64,000 nt of DNA from Brevundimonas sp. NIBR10 (GCF_027912515.1 NZ_CP115464.1:992001-1056000), one strand, 5' to 3'; counted from the first letter of the stretch, positions 9,095-19,502 are shown. Numbers and translations are program-made. Notes: generated from the sequence alone by a model not told the origin.

Positions 9095-9544
9095 CTACCG
9101 CCCCGTCGAGCCGAAGCCGCCCGTGCCGCGAGCCGTCTCATCCAGGGTCTCGACCTCTTCCACGACAGCCTGCGCATGCGCCGCGATCACCATCTGGGCG
9201 ATGCGTTCGCCGCGCCGGATCACGAAGGGCTCCGAGCCGTGGTTGATCAGGATGACCCCCACCTCGCCGCGATAGTCGCTGTCGATGGTGCCGGGCGAGT
9301 TCAGGCAGGTGATCCCGTGCTTGAGCGCCAGACCCGACCGGGGCCGCACCTGCGCCTCCCAGCCCGGCTCCAGCGCCATCTTCAGCCCTGTCGGCACCAG
9401 CGCCCGCGACCCCGGTTCAAGGGTCACTGGGGCATCGTCCGGCACGGCGGCGCGCAGATCCATCCCGGCCGAACCGCTCGTCTCATAGGCGGGCAGGGCC
9501 AGGCCCTCGGCATGCGGAAGCCGCTGGATGCGCAGGGTGGTCAT
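9095..9544 (-). CDS. dut: Deoxyuridine 5'-triphosphate nucleotidohydrolase (dUTPase)
   Basis: 149 residues, the usual trimeric dUTPase length. The family motifs appear in order: SAGMDLRA (motif 1), [11 protein letters not shown] (motif 2), [17 protein letters not shown] (motif 3, with the catalytic Asp), RIAQMVI (motif 4) and [10 protein letters not shown] (motif 5, the P-loop-like Gly-rich tail). It hydrolyses dUTP to dUMP and pyrophosphate, keeping uracil out of DNA and supplying dTMP synthesis. The ATG at 9544 lies four bases after the coaBC stop; a longer in-frame extension runs inside coaBC and is not real. The coaBC-dut pairing is common in bacteria. Confidence 0.97.
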   Translation of the reverse strand: MTTLRIQRLPHAEGLALPAYETSGSAGMDLRAAVPDDAPVTLEPGSRALVPTGLKMALEPGWEAQVRPRSGLALKHGITCLNSPGTIDSDYRGEVGVILINHGSEPFVIRRGERIAQMVIAAHAQAVVEEVETLDETARGTGGFGSTGR

Positions 9545-9548
9545 GAGC

Positions 9549-10775
9549 TCAGGCCTTCGACAGATGGTCGGCGATGCGCAGTGCCAGGGCCCGCGCGATT
9601 TCGGCCTTGGACTGACGCGGCCAGCTTTCGGTCGCCCCGGCCGTGACCAGCAGCACCGTATTGCCGTCCGAGCCGAAGACGTCGGCCGAGACGTCATTGC
9701 CGACGATCCAGTCGCAGCCCTTCCTTGACAGCTTGGAGCGCGCATTGGCCTCCAGATCGGTGGTCTCGGCCGCGAAACCGATGACCAGGGCGGGTCGTCT
9801 GGGCCCCGGCGCGGCGATCCCGGCCAGGATGTCGGGGTTTTCGATCAGGCTGAGGGTCGGCGGGCCGCCCGGTCCCTTCTTGATCTTGCCGCCGGCGATC
9901 GTATCCACGCGCCAGTCCGCGACGGCCGCCGACAACACCGCGACGTCGGCGGGCAGGGCGGCCTCAGTCGCCGCCTGCATCTCCAGCGCCCCCTCGACGT
10001 CGATCCGTTTCACGCCGTTCGGGGTCGCCAGTGCGGTGGGGCCGGACACCAGGGTCACTTCACAGCCCAACGCGGCAAGGGCCGCTGCGATGGCATAGCC
10101 CTGTTTGCCGCTGGACCGGTTGGTCAGGCCGCGCACCGGGTCGATGGCCTCAAAGGTCGGCCCGGCCGTGACGACCGCACGCTTGCCAGCCAGAGGGCGG
10201 TCGGCCGGGCCCCGCAACGTTTCGATGATTGCGTCGAGGATCGCAGCGGGTTCGGCCATACGCCCCGGCCCGAACTCGCCACAGGCCATCTCGCCGTCGT
10301 CTGGCCCGACGACCGCCATGCCGTGATCGCCCTCGAACCCCTTCAGCCGTTCGACATTGGCGTGAACCGCCGGGTGCAGCCACATCCGAACGTTCATCGC
10401 CGGGGCCAGCAGGACCCGCTTGTCGGTCGCCAGCAGTGTGGTCGAGGCCAGGTCGTCGGCCATGCCGTTGGCCGCCTTGGCGATCAGCCCCGCCGTCGCG
10501 GGCGCCACGACCACCAGGTCGGCCCAGCGCGACAGCTCGATATGACCCATGGTCGTCTCGTCGTCGGGCATGAACAGGGTCTGGCGCACCGGGTGGCCGG
10601 TCAGGGAGGCCAGCGACAGGGGCGTCACGAACTCGGCACCCGCCGGGGTCAGCAGGGCCCGGACCTCGCCCCCCGCCTTCCGGATCAGTCGCACCAGCTC
10701 CAGCGCCTTGTAGGCCGCGATGCCGCCGCCGACGATCAGCAGGATCTTGCGCGCGCTCAGGGGGCTGTCGGTCAT
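9549..10775 (-). CDS. coaBC: Bifunctional phosphopantothenoylcysteine decarboxylase / phosphopantothenate-cysteine ligase
   Basis: 408 residues. The N-terminal flavoprotein half (CoaC) shows [19 protein letters not shown] and the PAMNVRMW substrate-recognition motif. The C-terminal half (CoaB) shows [18 protein letters not shown] and [12 protein letters not shown], with IGFAAET further on. Together they convert phosphopantothenate plus cysteine to phosphopantetheine in CoA synthesis. The start is the ATG at 10775. It is followed directly by dut. Confidence 0.97.
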   Translation of the reverse strand: MTDSPLSARKILLIVGGGIAAYKALELVRLIRKAGGEVRALLTPAGAEFVTPLSLASLTGHPVRQTLFMPDDETTMGHIELSRWADLVVVAPATAGLIAKAANGMADDLASTTLLATDKRVLLAPAMNVRMWLHPAVHANVERLKGFEGDHGMAVVGPDDGEMACGEFGPGRMAEPAAILDAIIETLRGPADRPLAGKRAVVTAGPTFEAIDPVRGLTNRSSGKQGYAIAAALAALGCEVTLVSGPTALATPNGVKRIDVEGALEMQAATEAALPADVAVLSAAVADWRVDTIAGGKIKKGPGGPPTLSLIENPDILAGIAAPGPRRPALVIGFAAETTDLEANARSKLSRKGCDWIVGNDVSADVFGSDGNTVLLVTAGATESWPRQSKAEIARALALRIADHLSKA

Positions 10776-10890
10776 GGGGCCTGTCTAGCGGCCAAGAGGC
10801 GAACCGTCGAGGAAGGCAAAAAAGAACATTGCAGGAACATGTGGGTTGTGCCAAACATCCTATGCGGGTTTCATCGAGGGAGAGCGGGTC

Positions 10891-11418
10891 ATGAGGACGC
10901 GGAAACAGGGGACGATGGCGTTGGCTGTCGTGATGGCGGGGCTGGCGCTGACGGCGTGCGACAACGGGCCGTCGGCGGTCGAGACGCGGGATCGCAGTGC
11001 CCAGGTCGCCGAGGCGGCCCTGACGGCGGCGACCGGCGCGACCCCGGCCGAGGCGGCAACGGCGGACACGATCAAGCCGGTGCTGACGGCCAACCGTCGC
11101 GAAAGCGTCGATGCCAAGATCACCCGACTGTATGAGCGCAACGGCCAGGCCTTCGGGGCGCGGACGCCCGAGGATTATCTGGCGCGGATCAAGGCCTTCA
11201 CCGAGACGCCACCCGCAGGGGTCGAGACGGTCAGCCGGCCCAACGGCGACACCCTGTTCTATCAGGCCTCGACCAACACCTTTGCGGTGGTGTCGCGCGA
11301 CGGGACGCCCCGGACCATGTTCAAGCCGGACGACGGCCCCACCTATTGGGCCCAGCAGAAGGAACGCGCCCCGACCTTCGGCCAGTCACGCGCCAGCTCA
11401 GGGTCCAGTCAGAACTGA
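10891..11418 (+). CDS. Predicted lipoprotein of unknown function
   Basis: 175 residues from the ATG at 10891, preceded by GAGGGAGAG. The N-terminus MRTRKQG, a hydrophobic stretch and LTAC give a textbook lipobox with Cys22, so the protein should be lipidated and anchored in the envelope. An upstream GTG frame start (10846) would place the signal internally and is rejected. The mature part is Ala-rich, then has a more structured region (YLARIKAFTETP, then DTLFYQASTNTFAVVSRDG), ending in a short Ser/Gln tail. No known domain is recognised. Its stop is followed at once by a tandem repeat. Confidence 0.75.
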   Translation: MRTRKQGTMALAVVMAGLALTACDNGPSAVETRDRSAQVAEAALTAATGATPAEAATADTIKPVLTANRRESVDAKITRLYERNGQAFGARTPEDYLARIKAFTETPPAGVETVSRPNGDTLFYQASTNTFAVVSRDGTPRTMFKPDDGPTYWAQQKERAPTFGQSRASSGSSQN

Positions 11419-11423
11419 CCATC

Positions 11424-11520
11424 GCGCTCATGCAGCGCGCCGCCGCGCGGCGAGCGATAGCGCCCAAAAGGCTAACTGCGCTCATGCAGCGCGCCGCCGC
11501 GCGGCGAGCGGAAGCGCCCC
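11424..11520. repeat. Two tandem copies of a ~54-bp G+C-rich repeat
   Basis: A 33-base core (11424-11456) recurs almost unchanged at 11478-11510, a 54-base period. Each copy begins GCGCTCATGCAGCGCGCC and ends GCGCGGCGAGCG, and is followed by a variant of ATAGCGCCC / GAAGCGCCC. CGCTC at the left and GAGCG at the right make each unit foldable. It sits between the convergent lipoprotein and XRE genes, where it could act as a transcription block, although no T-run follows. Confidence 0.75.
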
Positions 11521-11524
11521 GAAG

Positions 11525-11941
11525 TTAAGCCGTTTCGGCGTCGGGGCGGTCGGCCATCTCTCGGATGAGGTCCAGCGCCAGCTTCTGTTGCCGGGTCGAC
11601 AGCTGCGGTGCCAGGCGCGAAATCTCGATCGAGTAGCGGGTCGAGGGGAAGTCGTGGTCGAAGGCTGGCGCGCCGTCCTCGGCCACGCCAGGCTGACCCT
11701 GGGCGATGCCCTGGAAGAAATAGCCGATGTCGACCTTGAAGAAGCGGGCGATGTCCCAGAGCTTGGACGCCGAGATCCGGTTGGCACCCTTCTCGTATTT
11801 CTGGATCTGCTGGAACGTCAGGCCCAGCGCGCGGCCCAGGTCGCTCTGATTGTATCCCAGGCTGATCCGCTTCTCGCAGACCCTGCGCCCCACATGCCGG
11901 TCTACCGGATGCGGACCGTCTTCCCCCGTACCTCTAGCCAT
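11525..11941 (-). CDS. XRE-family helix-turn-helix regulator (copy 1)
   Basis: 138 residues. The helix-turn-helix spans about residues 20-75 (RISLGYNQSDLGRALG, FQQIQKYEKGANRISAS, LWDIARFF). The rest is an acidic linker and a helical C-terminal segment (LSTRQQKLALDLIREMAD) resembling other Caulobacterales and rhizobial one-domain XRE proteins. It shares the FQQIQKYE-GANR core with the regulator at 19089-19472, so the two are probably paralogues. The start is the ATG at 11941. The target is unknown, and an imperfect palindrome lies ~70 bases upstream. Confidence 0.88.
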   Translation of the reverse strand: MARGTGEDGPHPVDRHVGRRVCEKRISLGYNQSDLGRALGLTFQQIQKYEKGANRISASKLWDIARFFKVDIGYFFQGIAQGQPGVAEDGAPAFDHDFPSTRYSIEISRLAPQLSTRQQKLALDLIREMADRPDAETA

Positions 11942-12007
11942 TGTCTTCCTGCCGTTCAGCCATATCGTGCTGCGTTTTCAATGCGCCGCTCGCACGCGGT
12001 TGTCATC

Positions 12008-12020
12008 ATACTTTTCGTAT
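12008..12020. promoter_or_regulatory. Candidate operator upstream of XRE copy 1
   Basis: ATAC-TTTTC-GTAT, an inverted repeat in an unusually A/T-rich patch 67-79 bases before the start of the 11525-11941 regulator. Autoregulation is the simplest reading, but a single short repeat is weak support. Confidence 0.35.
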
Positions 12021-12077
12021 ACGGCCCCGCTTGGGGGTAGACGCAAGCACAAAGGCGGAAACGGCGATTTCAGCGGC

Positions 12078-12521
12078 CTATGGACGCCGCAGTTTTCGCA
12101 CGCCCATGCCCCGTAGCGCGGCCAGGGCCAGGGTCCGGTCCGCCGGGTCGAGATCGGCGGCGGCGACGGCAATGGCCTTGAGAACGTCGTCCGTCTCATG
12201 ATCGAACGCCGCAGCCGTCTCGGCCACGCCGGTGACGGACAGGGCTTTGGTCGGTGGCCCCACATGGTGGGGCAGTTCGGCGAACAGTTGCGTCACATCC
12301 AGCCCGTAGCGCCCACAGAACTGCCACAGCCGGGACGCCGGGATGCGCAGGCCGTCCTCATAGTTCTTGATCCGGGTTTCCGACACATCCAGAGCGGCTG
12401 CCACCTCGCGGCGGCTGAGGTTCATCGTCTCGCGCACCCGGCGCAAACGCAGGCCCAGGGTGGTGTCGATATGCTCCGTCTTCAGCCGATCAAGGCTGTC
12501 CTGCCCCCGTTTTCCCTTCAT
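12078..12521 (-). CDS. XRE-family helix-turn-helix regulator (lnt-linked)
   Basis: 147 residues. A helix-turn-helix lies at ~residues 20-75 (LGLRLRRVRETMNLSRREVAAALDVSETRIKNYEDG is its core region), followed by LWQFCGRYGLDVTQLFAEL. The C-terminal ~60 residues form an acidic helical segment. Its ATG overlaps the lnt stop by four bases, so it is translationally coupled to lnt. An XRE gene just after lnt is the conserved order in alphaproteobacteria, where metK usually follows; metK does not follow here. Target unknown. Confidence 0.88.
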   Translation of the reverse strand: MKGKRGQDSLDRLKTEHIDTTLGLRLRRVRETMNLSRREVAAALDVSETRIKNYEDGLRIPASRLWQFCGRYGLDVTQLFAELPHHVGPPTKALSVTGVAETAAAFDHETDDVLKAIAVAAADLDPADRTLALAALRGMGVRKLRRP

Positions 12522-14164
12522 CGACGGCTCCTGAGGACGGCAAGCCCGGGCGACAGCAGGCCGCCTGCGATCATCAGCCAGAAGATCAGGTCCCCGAACC
12601 GGCCGTACGGGGTGGGTGCCGCGGGCTCTGGCAGACGGGCGTCGATCACGCCGCTTTCGCCGGGCTCCAGCCGCTGATCCTGCACCACCCGTCCCCAGGG
12701 ATCGATCATCGCCGACACGCCCGTCGGCGTGGCCCGCACGACCGGCAGGCCGGTCTCGATGGCGCGATAGCTGGCCAGGTTGAGGTGCTGGAGCGGTCCT
12801 GAGGTGCGCCCGAACCAGGCGTCGTTCGACACATTGACGATCCAGCGCGGTCGCCCCGTCCCACCCGGGGTGAAGCCCGGATACAGGCTCTCGTAGCAGA
12901 TCAGCGGCTGCACCGTCGGCGCATTGGGCAGGGAGATCGGTGCCGGTCTGGCCCCCGCGCTGAAGTCGGCCGGCATATGCACCAGGCTGCGCACGCCAAG
13001 GGCATTCATCAGCCCGCCCAGCGGCAGGTATTCGCCGAACGGCACCAACCGGTACTTATCGTATACCCCCGCCACCCGCAGTCCCGGTCCCCCCTCGTCA
13101 TGGAGGGCGAACAGACTGTTGAAATATCGGTCGGGCCCGCCTCCTGCGCCCGGCTCTCCACGCGCCAGGCCGATCAGCAGGGTCTGCCCCGGCGAGACGG
13201 CGCGGGCGATGGCGTCGGCCTCGGGGGCTCCGGCGGCGAAGACGGAGTTGGCGCTGGCCGGAAGGGCACCTTCGGGCCAGACGATCACGTCAGGCAGGGC
13301 CGATGCAGGCCGCGCGGTCAGGTTCACATAGCGATCGACGATTCCCTGATAGGCCTCGGGCGTCCATTTCGACTCCTGGGCCACATCGGCCTGGACGATG
13401 CGGACGAGGGTGTCGGTCAGGGTCAGCCGTGCGCTCGACAACCGCACGGACCCGAACACGATCAGGCCGACCAGGACCAGCGCTCCGACGAAGGCCGCGC
13501 CGATCCGCGCCTCACGGCGTCCCGGTCCGGCCAGCGGCCCGAACGCCGCCACTGATGCAACCGTCACCACGCTCAATCCATAGACGCCGACGACTGAGGC
13601 AAGTTGAGACCCCGCCGATCCCGCCGCCCAGGTCGCCCCGGCCGGGTTCCACGGAAACCCGGTCAGGACATGACCTCTGAGCCACTCGAACAGGCAGAAC
13701 AGGGCTGCGAACAGCATCACCCGCACCACGCCGGACGGAGCAAACCGACGATAGAGGGCGCAGGCGGCGCCCCAGAACAGTCCTAGCCCCGCCGGCAACA
13801 GGCTGGCCGCGAACGGTGCCATCCAGGCCTGGGCCGGGTCTACCGCGAAGGCCTCGGCCACCCACCAGCAGCCGATGAAGAAATAGCCGAACCCCGACAG
13901 CCACCCCATCCAGAACGCGCCGCGCGTCGTCGTCGCTCGCTCGCTGAGCAGCATCAGCAGGGGATAGCCGATCAGTCCGGGCAGGATGCCGAACGGCGGA
14001 TGAGCCAGGGCCGCGATCGCGCCGGCCAGCAAGGCCAGAGCGATCCGGCCAAACCGGATGATCAGGCACCGTCGCCGGTCCTGGCTACCGTTGCCGGTGT
14101 CGAGCGGCTCGGCGGGGGCTTCGAGCGGGATGTGCTTCGGATCGGGGGTCGTTTCAGTGGTCAT
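12518..14164 (-). CDS. lnt: Apolipoprotein N-acyltransferase
   Basis: 548 residues. The N-terminal ~245 residues hold about seven membrane segments; the rest is the periplasmic nitrilase-fold domain. The catalytic triad is visible as Glu298 (IVWPEGALP), Lys370 (YDKYRLVPFGEY) and Cys423 (LICYESLYPG). It transfers a third acyl chain to the N-terminal Cys of lipoproteins, the last step of lipoprotein maturation. The ATG at 14164 lies inside the ybeY 3' end (11-base overlap); the longer upstream frame is ybeY shadow. Several predicted lipoproteins in this window, including Pal, would be substrates. Confidence 0.96.
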   Translation of the reverse strand: MTTETTPDPKHIPLEAPAEPLDTGNGSQDRRRCLIIRFGRIALALLAGAIAALAHPPFGILPGLIGYPLLMLLSERATTTRGAFWMGWLSGFGYFFIGCWWVAEAFAVDPAQAWMAPFAASLLPAGLGLFWGAACALYRRFAPSGVVRVMLFAALFCLFEWLRGHVLTGFPWNPAGATWAAGSAGSQLASVVGVYGLSVVTVASVAAFGPLAGPGRREARIGAAFVGALVLVGLIVFGSVRLSSARLTLTDTLVRIVQADVAQESKWTPEAYQGIVDRYVNLTARPASALPDVIVWPEGALPASANSVFAAGAPEADAIARAVSPGQTLLIGLARGEPGAGGGPDRYFNSLFALHDEGGPGLRVAGVYDKYRLVPFGEYLPLGGLMNALGVRSLVHMPADFSAGARPAPISLPNAPTVQPLICYESLYPGFTPGGTGRPRWIVNVSNDAWFGRTSGPLQHLNLASYRAIETGLPVVRATPTGVSAMIDPWGRVVQDQRLEPGESGVIDARLPEPAAPTPYGRFGDLIFWLMIAGGLLSPGLAVLRSRR

Positions 14165-14615
14165 CAGGCAGGCTGTATGGGTCCGCCACGCCCAGGCTGG
14201 CAAGCAGGGTGCGCTCTTCCGCCTCCATCGCCTCGGCCTCGGTCTCGTCCTCGTGATCGCGCCCCAGCAGGTGAAGGACGCCATGGACGACCAGATGCGT
14301 CAGGTGATTGGCCAGGGATTTCCCCTGCGCCTCCGCCTCGGCGCGGCAGGTCTCGAACGCCAGGACGATGTCGCCCAGATGCAGGGGCTGGCCCGGCATA
14401 GGCATGTCGCCGCCGGGAAATGACAGCACATTGGTCGGCCGGTCCTTGCCCCGGAACCGGGTATTGAGATCGCGAACGGTCGCATCGTCGGTCAGCAGCA
14501 CGACCAGGCCGCCCTCGACCGACCCCAGCCCGGCCGTCGCCGCTCGCTCAACGACCGCTCCCGCGTCCGGCAGCGCCACGGTCCAGGCGTCGGATTCGAT
14601 CTCGATCTCTATCAT
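14154..14615 (-). CDS. ybeY: Endoribonuclease YbeY (rRNA maturation)
   Basis: 153 residues. The zinc site is HGVLHLLGRDH, with His111, His115 and His121, and the preceding TNVLSFPGGD is also a family signature. YbeY acts in 16S rRNA 3'-end processing and late 70S quality control. It follows phoH by 11 bases and overlaps lnt by 11 bases, a clear operon. A CorC/HlyC gene often sits between ybeY and lnt in related genomes; none is present here. Confidence 0.95.
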   Translation of the reverse strand: MIEIEIESDAWTVALPDAGAVVERAATAGLGSVEGGLVVLLTDDATVRDLNTRFRGKDRPTNVLSFPGGDMPMPGQPLHLGDIVLAFETCRAEAEAQGKSLANHLTHLVVHGVLHLLGRDHEDETEAEAMEAEERTLLASLGVADPYSLPDDH

Positions 14616-14626
14616 CGCTGCGGGCG

Positions 14627-15615
14627 TCAGCCGGCCGGGGCATCGAGGTCGGGCCTGGGCCGACCCTGCGCGGCGTCGGCGTCATAGGCGCGCACGATCC
14701 GCTCGACCATGGCGTGGCGCACAACGTCCTGGGCCGCGAACTCCAGCACCCCGACGCCCTTGACGTCCTTCAGGATGCGCAGGGCGTGGGCCAGGCCGGA
14801 GTCGCGGGGATTGAGCAGGTCGATCTGTGAAGGGTCACCGGTGACGACCATCCGCGCGCCCTCGCCCAGTCGGGTCAGGACCATCTTCATCTGCAGCCGG
14901 CTGGTGTTCTGGGCCTCGTCGACGATGACAAAGGCGTGGCTCAGGGTCCGACCGCGCATGAAGGCGATCGGCGCCGCCTCGATCTCGCCCTTGTCGCGAC
15001 GGCGCTGGACATCTTCGGCCCCCAGGATGTCGTTCAGCGCCTCCCAGATCGGGGCCAGATAGGGATCGACCTTCTCGTTCAGGTCGCCGGGCAGGAAGCC
15101 CAGCTTCTCGCCCGCCTCGACCGCCGGCCGGGTGATGACTAGTCGGTCCACCTGGCCCCGCCGCAGCAGGGACGCGCCATAGGCGGCGGCCAGAAACGTC
15201 TTGCCCGTCCCCGCAGGACCCACGCCGAAGCTGAGTTCATGGTTGGCCAGAACGTCCAGATACCGCGCCTGGGCGTCGGTCTTGGGCACGATGGCGCCGC
15301 GCTTGCCGATCGGCAGGGCCATGGGATCGACGCGGCGGCCCCCGCCGGTGACGCCGGTGCGCGCCGTGCCGATGGCGGCGCGGACGTCGGCCTCGTTGAC
15401 CTCGGCGCGCTTTTCCGCCCGATCCGCCAGGGTCTCGATGACCTGTTTGGCATTGGCCCGGTCGCGCGCACCGCCGTTGATGGAGATGCCGCCTCCCGGG
15501 GCCTCGATCAGCACCTTGAACGCGTCCTCGATCAGGGCGACGTGACGGCTGTTCGGCCCGATGACGGCGCGCAGGGCGTCGTCTTCCAATGCAAGAAATT
15601 CTGACTCTCTGGCCA

Positions 15616-15616
<1 letters not shown>
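14627..15616 (-). CDS. PhoH-like ATPase (YbeZ family)
   Basis: 329 residues from a GTG start that overlaps the miaB stop by one base. An N-terminal KH-like region (~1-85) precedes the P-loop domain: Walker A GPAGTGKT at 133-140, Walker B with IVDEAQN (Asp233-Glu234), and GDPSQIDL near 260. It usually partners YbeY in rRNA processing and may be an RNA helicase or NTPase. The phoH-ybeY adjacency supports this. The name PhoH reflects homology only; nothing here shows phosphate control. Confidence 0.93.
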
Positions 15617-17002
<1,386 letters not shown>

Positions 17003-17010
<8 letters not shown>

Positions 17011-17314
17011 CGCGCGGCTTATGATCGCCGATGTCGGCAAGGGCAAGGCGCGCTTGTCGGCGGCGATGGAGCTTGAGTAACCGCGTCGCCTCCCATGCGG
17101 CCCCAAGCGCAAGCCCGACCAAGACCCATCCAACGAACGACAGCAAACCGGAGAATGATTGCCTGTTCAGGGAATCTGCAGCCGCCACGCCACCAAACAG
17201 CAAAGCAACAAAGGCCGCTCGCCACGAAAGTTCGCTGAAACGCTCAATCCGGTATCCGAACCTGCAAAGACCGATCACTCCCAAACCCGCTATGGGAGCG
17301 ATCCACCAGATCAC
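17003..17314 (-). CDS. Small membrane protein between fur and miaB
   Basis: 103 residues from a GTG two bases after the fur stop, and its end overlaps miaB by 8 bases, so it is embedded in the operon. It has three hydrophobic segments: residues 3-18 ([15 protein letters not shown]), 33-48 and 57-75 ([20 protein letters not shown]), followed by a basic tail rich in Arg/His ([12 protein letters not shown]). I recognise no family. The base composition is slightly A/T-richer than fur or miaB. Most relatives keep fur and miaB adjacent, so this looks like a lineage-specific insertion. Confidence 0.65.
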
Positions 17315-17316
17315 TG

Positions 17317-17784
17317 TCAGGCTTCTGCCCGCGCCGCGTGCCGCTTGAAGACCAGACCCTCGCGGGCCTCGGGCTCGGCCCCCTCTATGGCCTTGCCATA
17401 GAGTTCCAGCTTGTGGCCGATCAGCTCGAAGCCGAGCCGCCGGGCGATCTCGTCCTTCAGACGCTCGATCTCGGCGTCAAAGAATTCGATGACCTCGCCG
17501 GTGCGGGTGTCGATCAAATGGTCGTGGTGATCCTCGCCGGCCTCTTCGTACCGCGACCGGCCGTCACCGAAATCGTGCTTCTCGACGACCCCGGCCTCCT
17601 CGAACAGGCGGACGGTGCGATAGACGGTGGCGATCGAGATATGGGGGTCGATCGAGGAGGCGCGGCGATACAGTTCCTCGACGTCCGGGTGATCCTCGGC
17701 GTGGGACAGGACGCGCGCGATCACGCGCCGCTGTTCGGTCATGCGCATGCCGCGGTCGGCGCAGAGTTTCTCGATACGGTCCAT
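17317..17784 (-). CDS. fur: Fur-family metal-responsive regulator
   Basis: 155 residues from the ATG at 17784. The N-terminal winged helix (MTEQRRVIARVL, then ISIATVYRTVRLFEEAG) is followed by the metal-binding HHDH at residues 86-89. Helical segments then follow (EVIEFFDAEIERLKDEI, LGFELIGHKLELYG). No C-terminal CxxC pairs are present, as is common in alphaproteobacterial Fur. In this class Fur controls iron uptake, though some orthologues (Mur) answer manganese. Sequence alone does not settle which. It sits between rimI and a small membrane gene in the tsaB operon. Confidence 0.94.
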   Translation of the reverse strand: MDRIEKLCADRGMRMTEQRRVIARVLSHAEDHPDVEELYRRASSIDPHISIATVYRTVRLFEEAGVVEKHDFGDGRSRYEEAGEDHHDHLIDTRTGEVIEFFDAEIERLKDEIARRLGFELIGHKLELYGKAIEGAEPEAREGLVFKRHAARAEA

Positions 17785-17789
17785 GGCGC

Positions 17790-18284
17790 TCACGATAGGG
17801 CTGCGGGGGCGTCGTGGGAAGCGTCGCCACACAAGTTGAGAACGAGAATGAGTGCGTCGGTGCGTCCCTGCGCGGTTTCATAGTAGGCCCGCCGTCGCCC
17901 GGTCTCGACGAAGCCTGCGTCGGCGTACAAGCCGCGCGCCGCGACATTGTCCTCGGCCACCTCCAGAAACAGTCGTTCGGCACCCGCGCTGCGGGCCATG
18001 GCCCCGCCCGCCTCGACCAGCCGCCGGGCCAGACCGCGTCGCCGCGCGTCAGGGCGGACGGCCAGGGTCAGGATTTCGGCCTCGTCCAGCACGACCCGAC
18101 ACAGGATGAAGCCGCCCGTCGCCGCGATCCCGAACACCCCCGCCTGACCCAGCAGGTCCGCGATGGCCGCTTCGTCCCAGGGATGGTCGAACGCCTCGGC
18201 GTGGACGGCTGCCAGGGTGTCGGCGTCGGCCGGGGTCGCAAGACCCAGGGAGCCGCCGTTGGTGCGCATCGTCGTCCCGGTCAC
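17790..18284 (-). CDS. rimI: Ribosomal-protein-alanine N-acetyltransferase (GNAT)
   Basis: 164 residues. GNAT fold: acetyl-CoA site VRPDARRRGLARRLVEAG (~residues 77-94), then LEVAEDNVAARGLYADAGF and the Tyr-rich end RRRAYYET. RimI acetylates the N-terminal Ala of ribosomal protein S18. The GTG start at 18284 overlaps the tsaB stop as GTGA, which favours it over the ATG five codons later. tsaB-rimI is a conserved pair. Confidence 0.92.
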   Translation of the reverse strand: MTGTTMRTNGGSLGLATPADADTLAAVHAEAFDHPWDEAAIADLLGQAGVFGIAATGGFILCRVVLDEAEILTLAVRPDARRRGLARRLVEAGGAMARSAGAERLFLEVAEDNVAARGLYADAGFVETGRRRAYYETAQGRTDALILVLNLCGDASHDAPAALS

Positions 18285-19036
18285 GTCTGTTGTCGTGGCG
18301 GTCGCGCCTGACCGGGCAGGCGGGTCGGCGGCGTGGCGTCCGGCGCGCGCAGATAGAGCGGGCTGGGCGGATGATCTGCCGGATCGGCCGCGAGGGTCAG
18401 AGCGGCGAGGGCCTCGGCCGTGGGATTGGCGATCAACCCGGTTGCCTCTTCCGATGGCATTCGCTCAGGCGTCGGCGCCTGCTCGGCCGGCGTCGGCCAA
18501 TGGCGCGGCAGGGCGTCCACGATCAGAGGCGCGCCGCTCCCGACCAGGGACCACGCGAAATTGTCCGGCGATTTCACCAACAGGGCGCATGCAGCGTCCA
18601 CGCTCAAGGCCTGCGCAGGCTCGTCCGCAAGGCCCTCGTGAAAGGTTTGCAGGTAGACCTGCCCGCGCCGCGCGTCGATCGTGGCGGCGACGCCCATGGA
18701 GTCGGTCGGCTCAGGGTGTTTTGACCGTGCCAGCGCTGCCAGCGTCGAGACCCCGACCACCGGAATACCCAGCGCCGCCCCCAGTCCCTGCGCAAACGCC
18801 AGTCCGACGCGCAGACCGGTGAACGAGCCGGGCCCGATCGTCACACCGATCCGGTCCAGCGACTCGAACCCGCCCAACGCATCACCGGCCTCAGCCACCG
18901 CGTCGCGTACGAAGCCGCCGATGCGCTCGGAATGACCCTTGACCATGCATTCGGAGCGCACCGCTAGCGGCCGATCGTCCTCGAACACCCCGACGGTGCA
19001 GGCCCCCAGGGCGGTGTCGATGACCAGAACCTTCAT
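18281..19036 (-). CDS. tsaB: tRNA threonylcarbamoyladenosine biosynthesis protein TsaB
   Basis: 251 residues from the ATG at 19036; a TTG two codons upstream is possible. The N-terminal ASKHA-fold signatures are VLVIDTALGACTVGVF, the conserved GPGSFTGLRVGLAFAQGL (~residues 75-93) and VSTLAALA. TsaB is the non-catalytic partner of TsaD in forming t6A37 on ANN-decoding tRNAs. It begins the operon tsaB-rimI-fur-(membrane)-miaB-phoH-ybeY-lnt-XRE. Confidence 0.95.
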   Translation of the reverse strand: MKVLVIDTALGACTVGVFEDDRPLAVRSECMVKGHSERIGGFVRDAVAEAGDALGGFESLDRIGVTIGPGSFTGLRVGLAFAQGLGAALGIPVVGVSTLAALARSKHPEPTDSMGVAATIDARRGQVYLQTFHEGLADEPAQALSVDAACALLVKSPDNFAWSLVGSGAPLIVDALPRHWPTPAEQAPTPERMPSEEATGLIANPTAEALAALTLAADPADHPPSPLYLRAPDATPPTRLPGQARPPRQQT

Positions 19037-19088
19037 GCCCAACCTCGCGCTGAGGACCGTGCAGAACCAGAGGCCAGAAACGACGTGG

Positions 19089-19472
19089 TCAAGCCGCCCT
19101 GGCCAGTGCGCCGACGAGCACGGCGAGGGCGCGTCGAACCTCCCGGTCGTCGATCAGGTTGAATCCAGCCGCGACCATCCGTCCCTCGGCGCTCGCCGTC
19201 ATGAAGCGCGCCCCCTGCTGGCCCGAGGGATCGCCCGGCAGGGAGATCGGTCTTGGGGGAAAAAAGGTCTCGATCGGGGTGTCGAAGATGGTGGCCAGCT
19301 GATGCAGGCGTGAGGCGGACACCCGGTTGGCCCCAACCTCGTACTTCTGGATCTGCTGGAAGCTGATGCCGAGACGTTTCGCCAGTTGCGCCTGGGACAT
19401 CCCCGCATCGGTGCGCAGGGCCAGGATACGGCTGCCGACAAGGCTGTCGATCCAGTCCGGCGTCCTGGGCAT
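19089..19472 (-). CDS. XRE-family helix-turn-helix regulator (copy 2)
   Basis: 127 residues. Helix-turn-helix at ~15-70 (LALRTDAGMSQAQLAKRLG, FQQIQKYEVGANRVSAS, LHQLATIFD), then FFPPRP and a short C-terminal helical stretch (REVRRALAVLVGALARA). It is close in its recognition helix to the regulator at 11525-11941. A perfect 12-base palindrome lies 31 bases upstream, suggesting autoregulation. It is placed between nfuA and tsaB, which are neighbours in several relatives. Confidence 0.9.
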   Translation of the reverse strand: MPRTPDWIDSLVGSRILALRTDAGMSQAQLAKRLGISFQQIQKYEVGANRVSASRLHQLATIFDTPIETFFPPRPISLPGDPSGQQGARFMTASAEGRMVAAGFNLIDDREVRRALAVLVGALARAA

Positions 19473-19502
19473 GGCGATCTATCCTCTTTGCGCTCAAGGA
19501 GT

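Noticed and set aside
11346-11528. Small plus-strand protein with repeated ALMQRAAARRA
   Set aside because: It overlaps the lipoprotein 3' end and is only the translation of the DNA tandem repeat; no ribosome-binding site.
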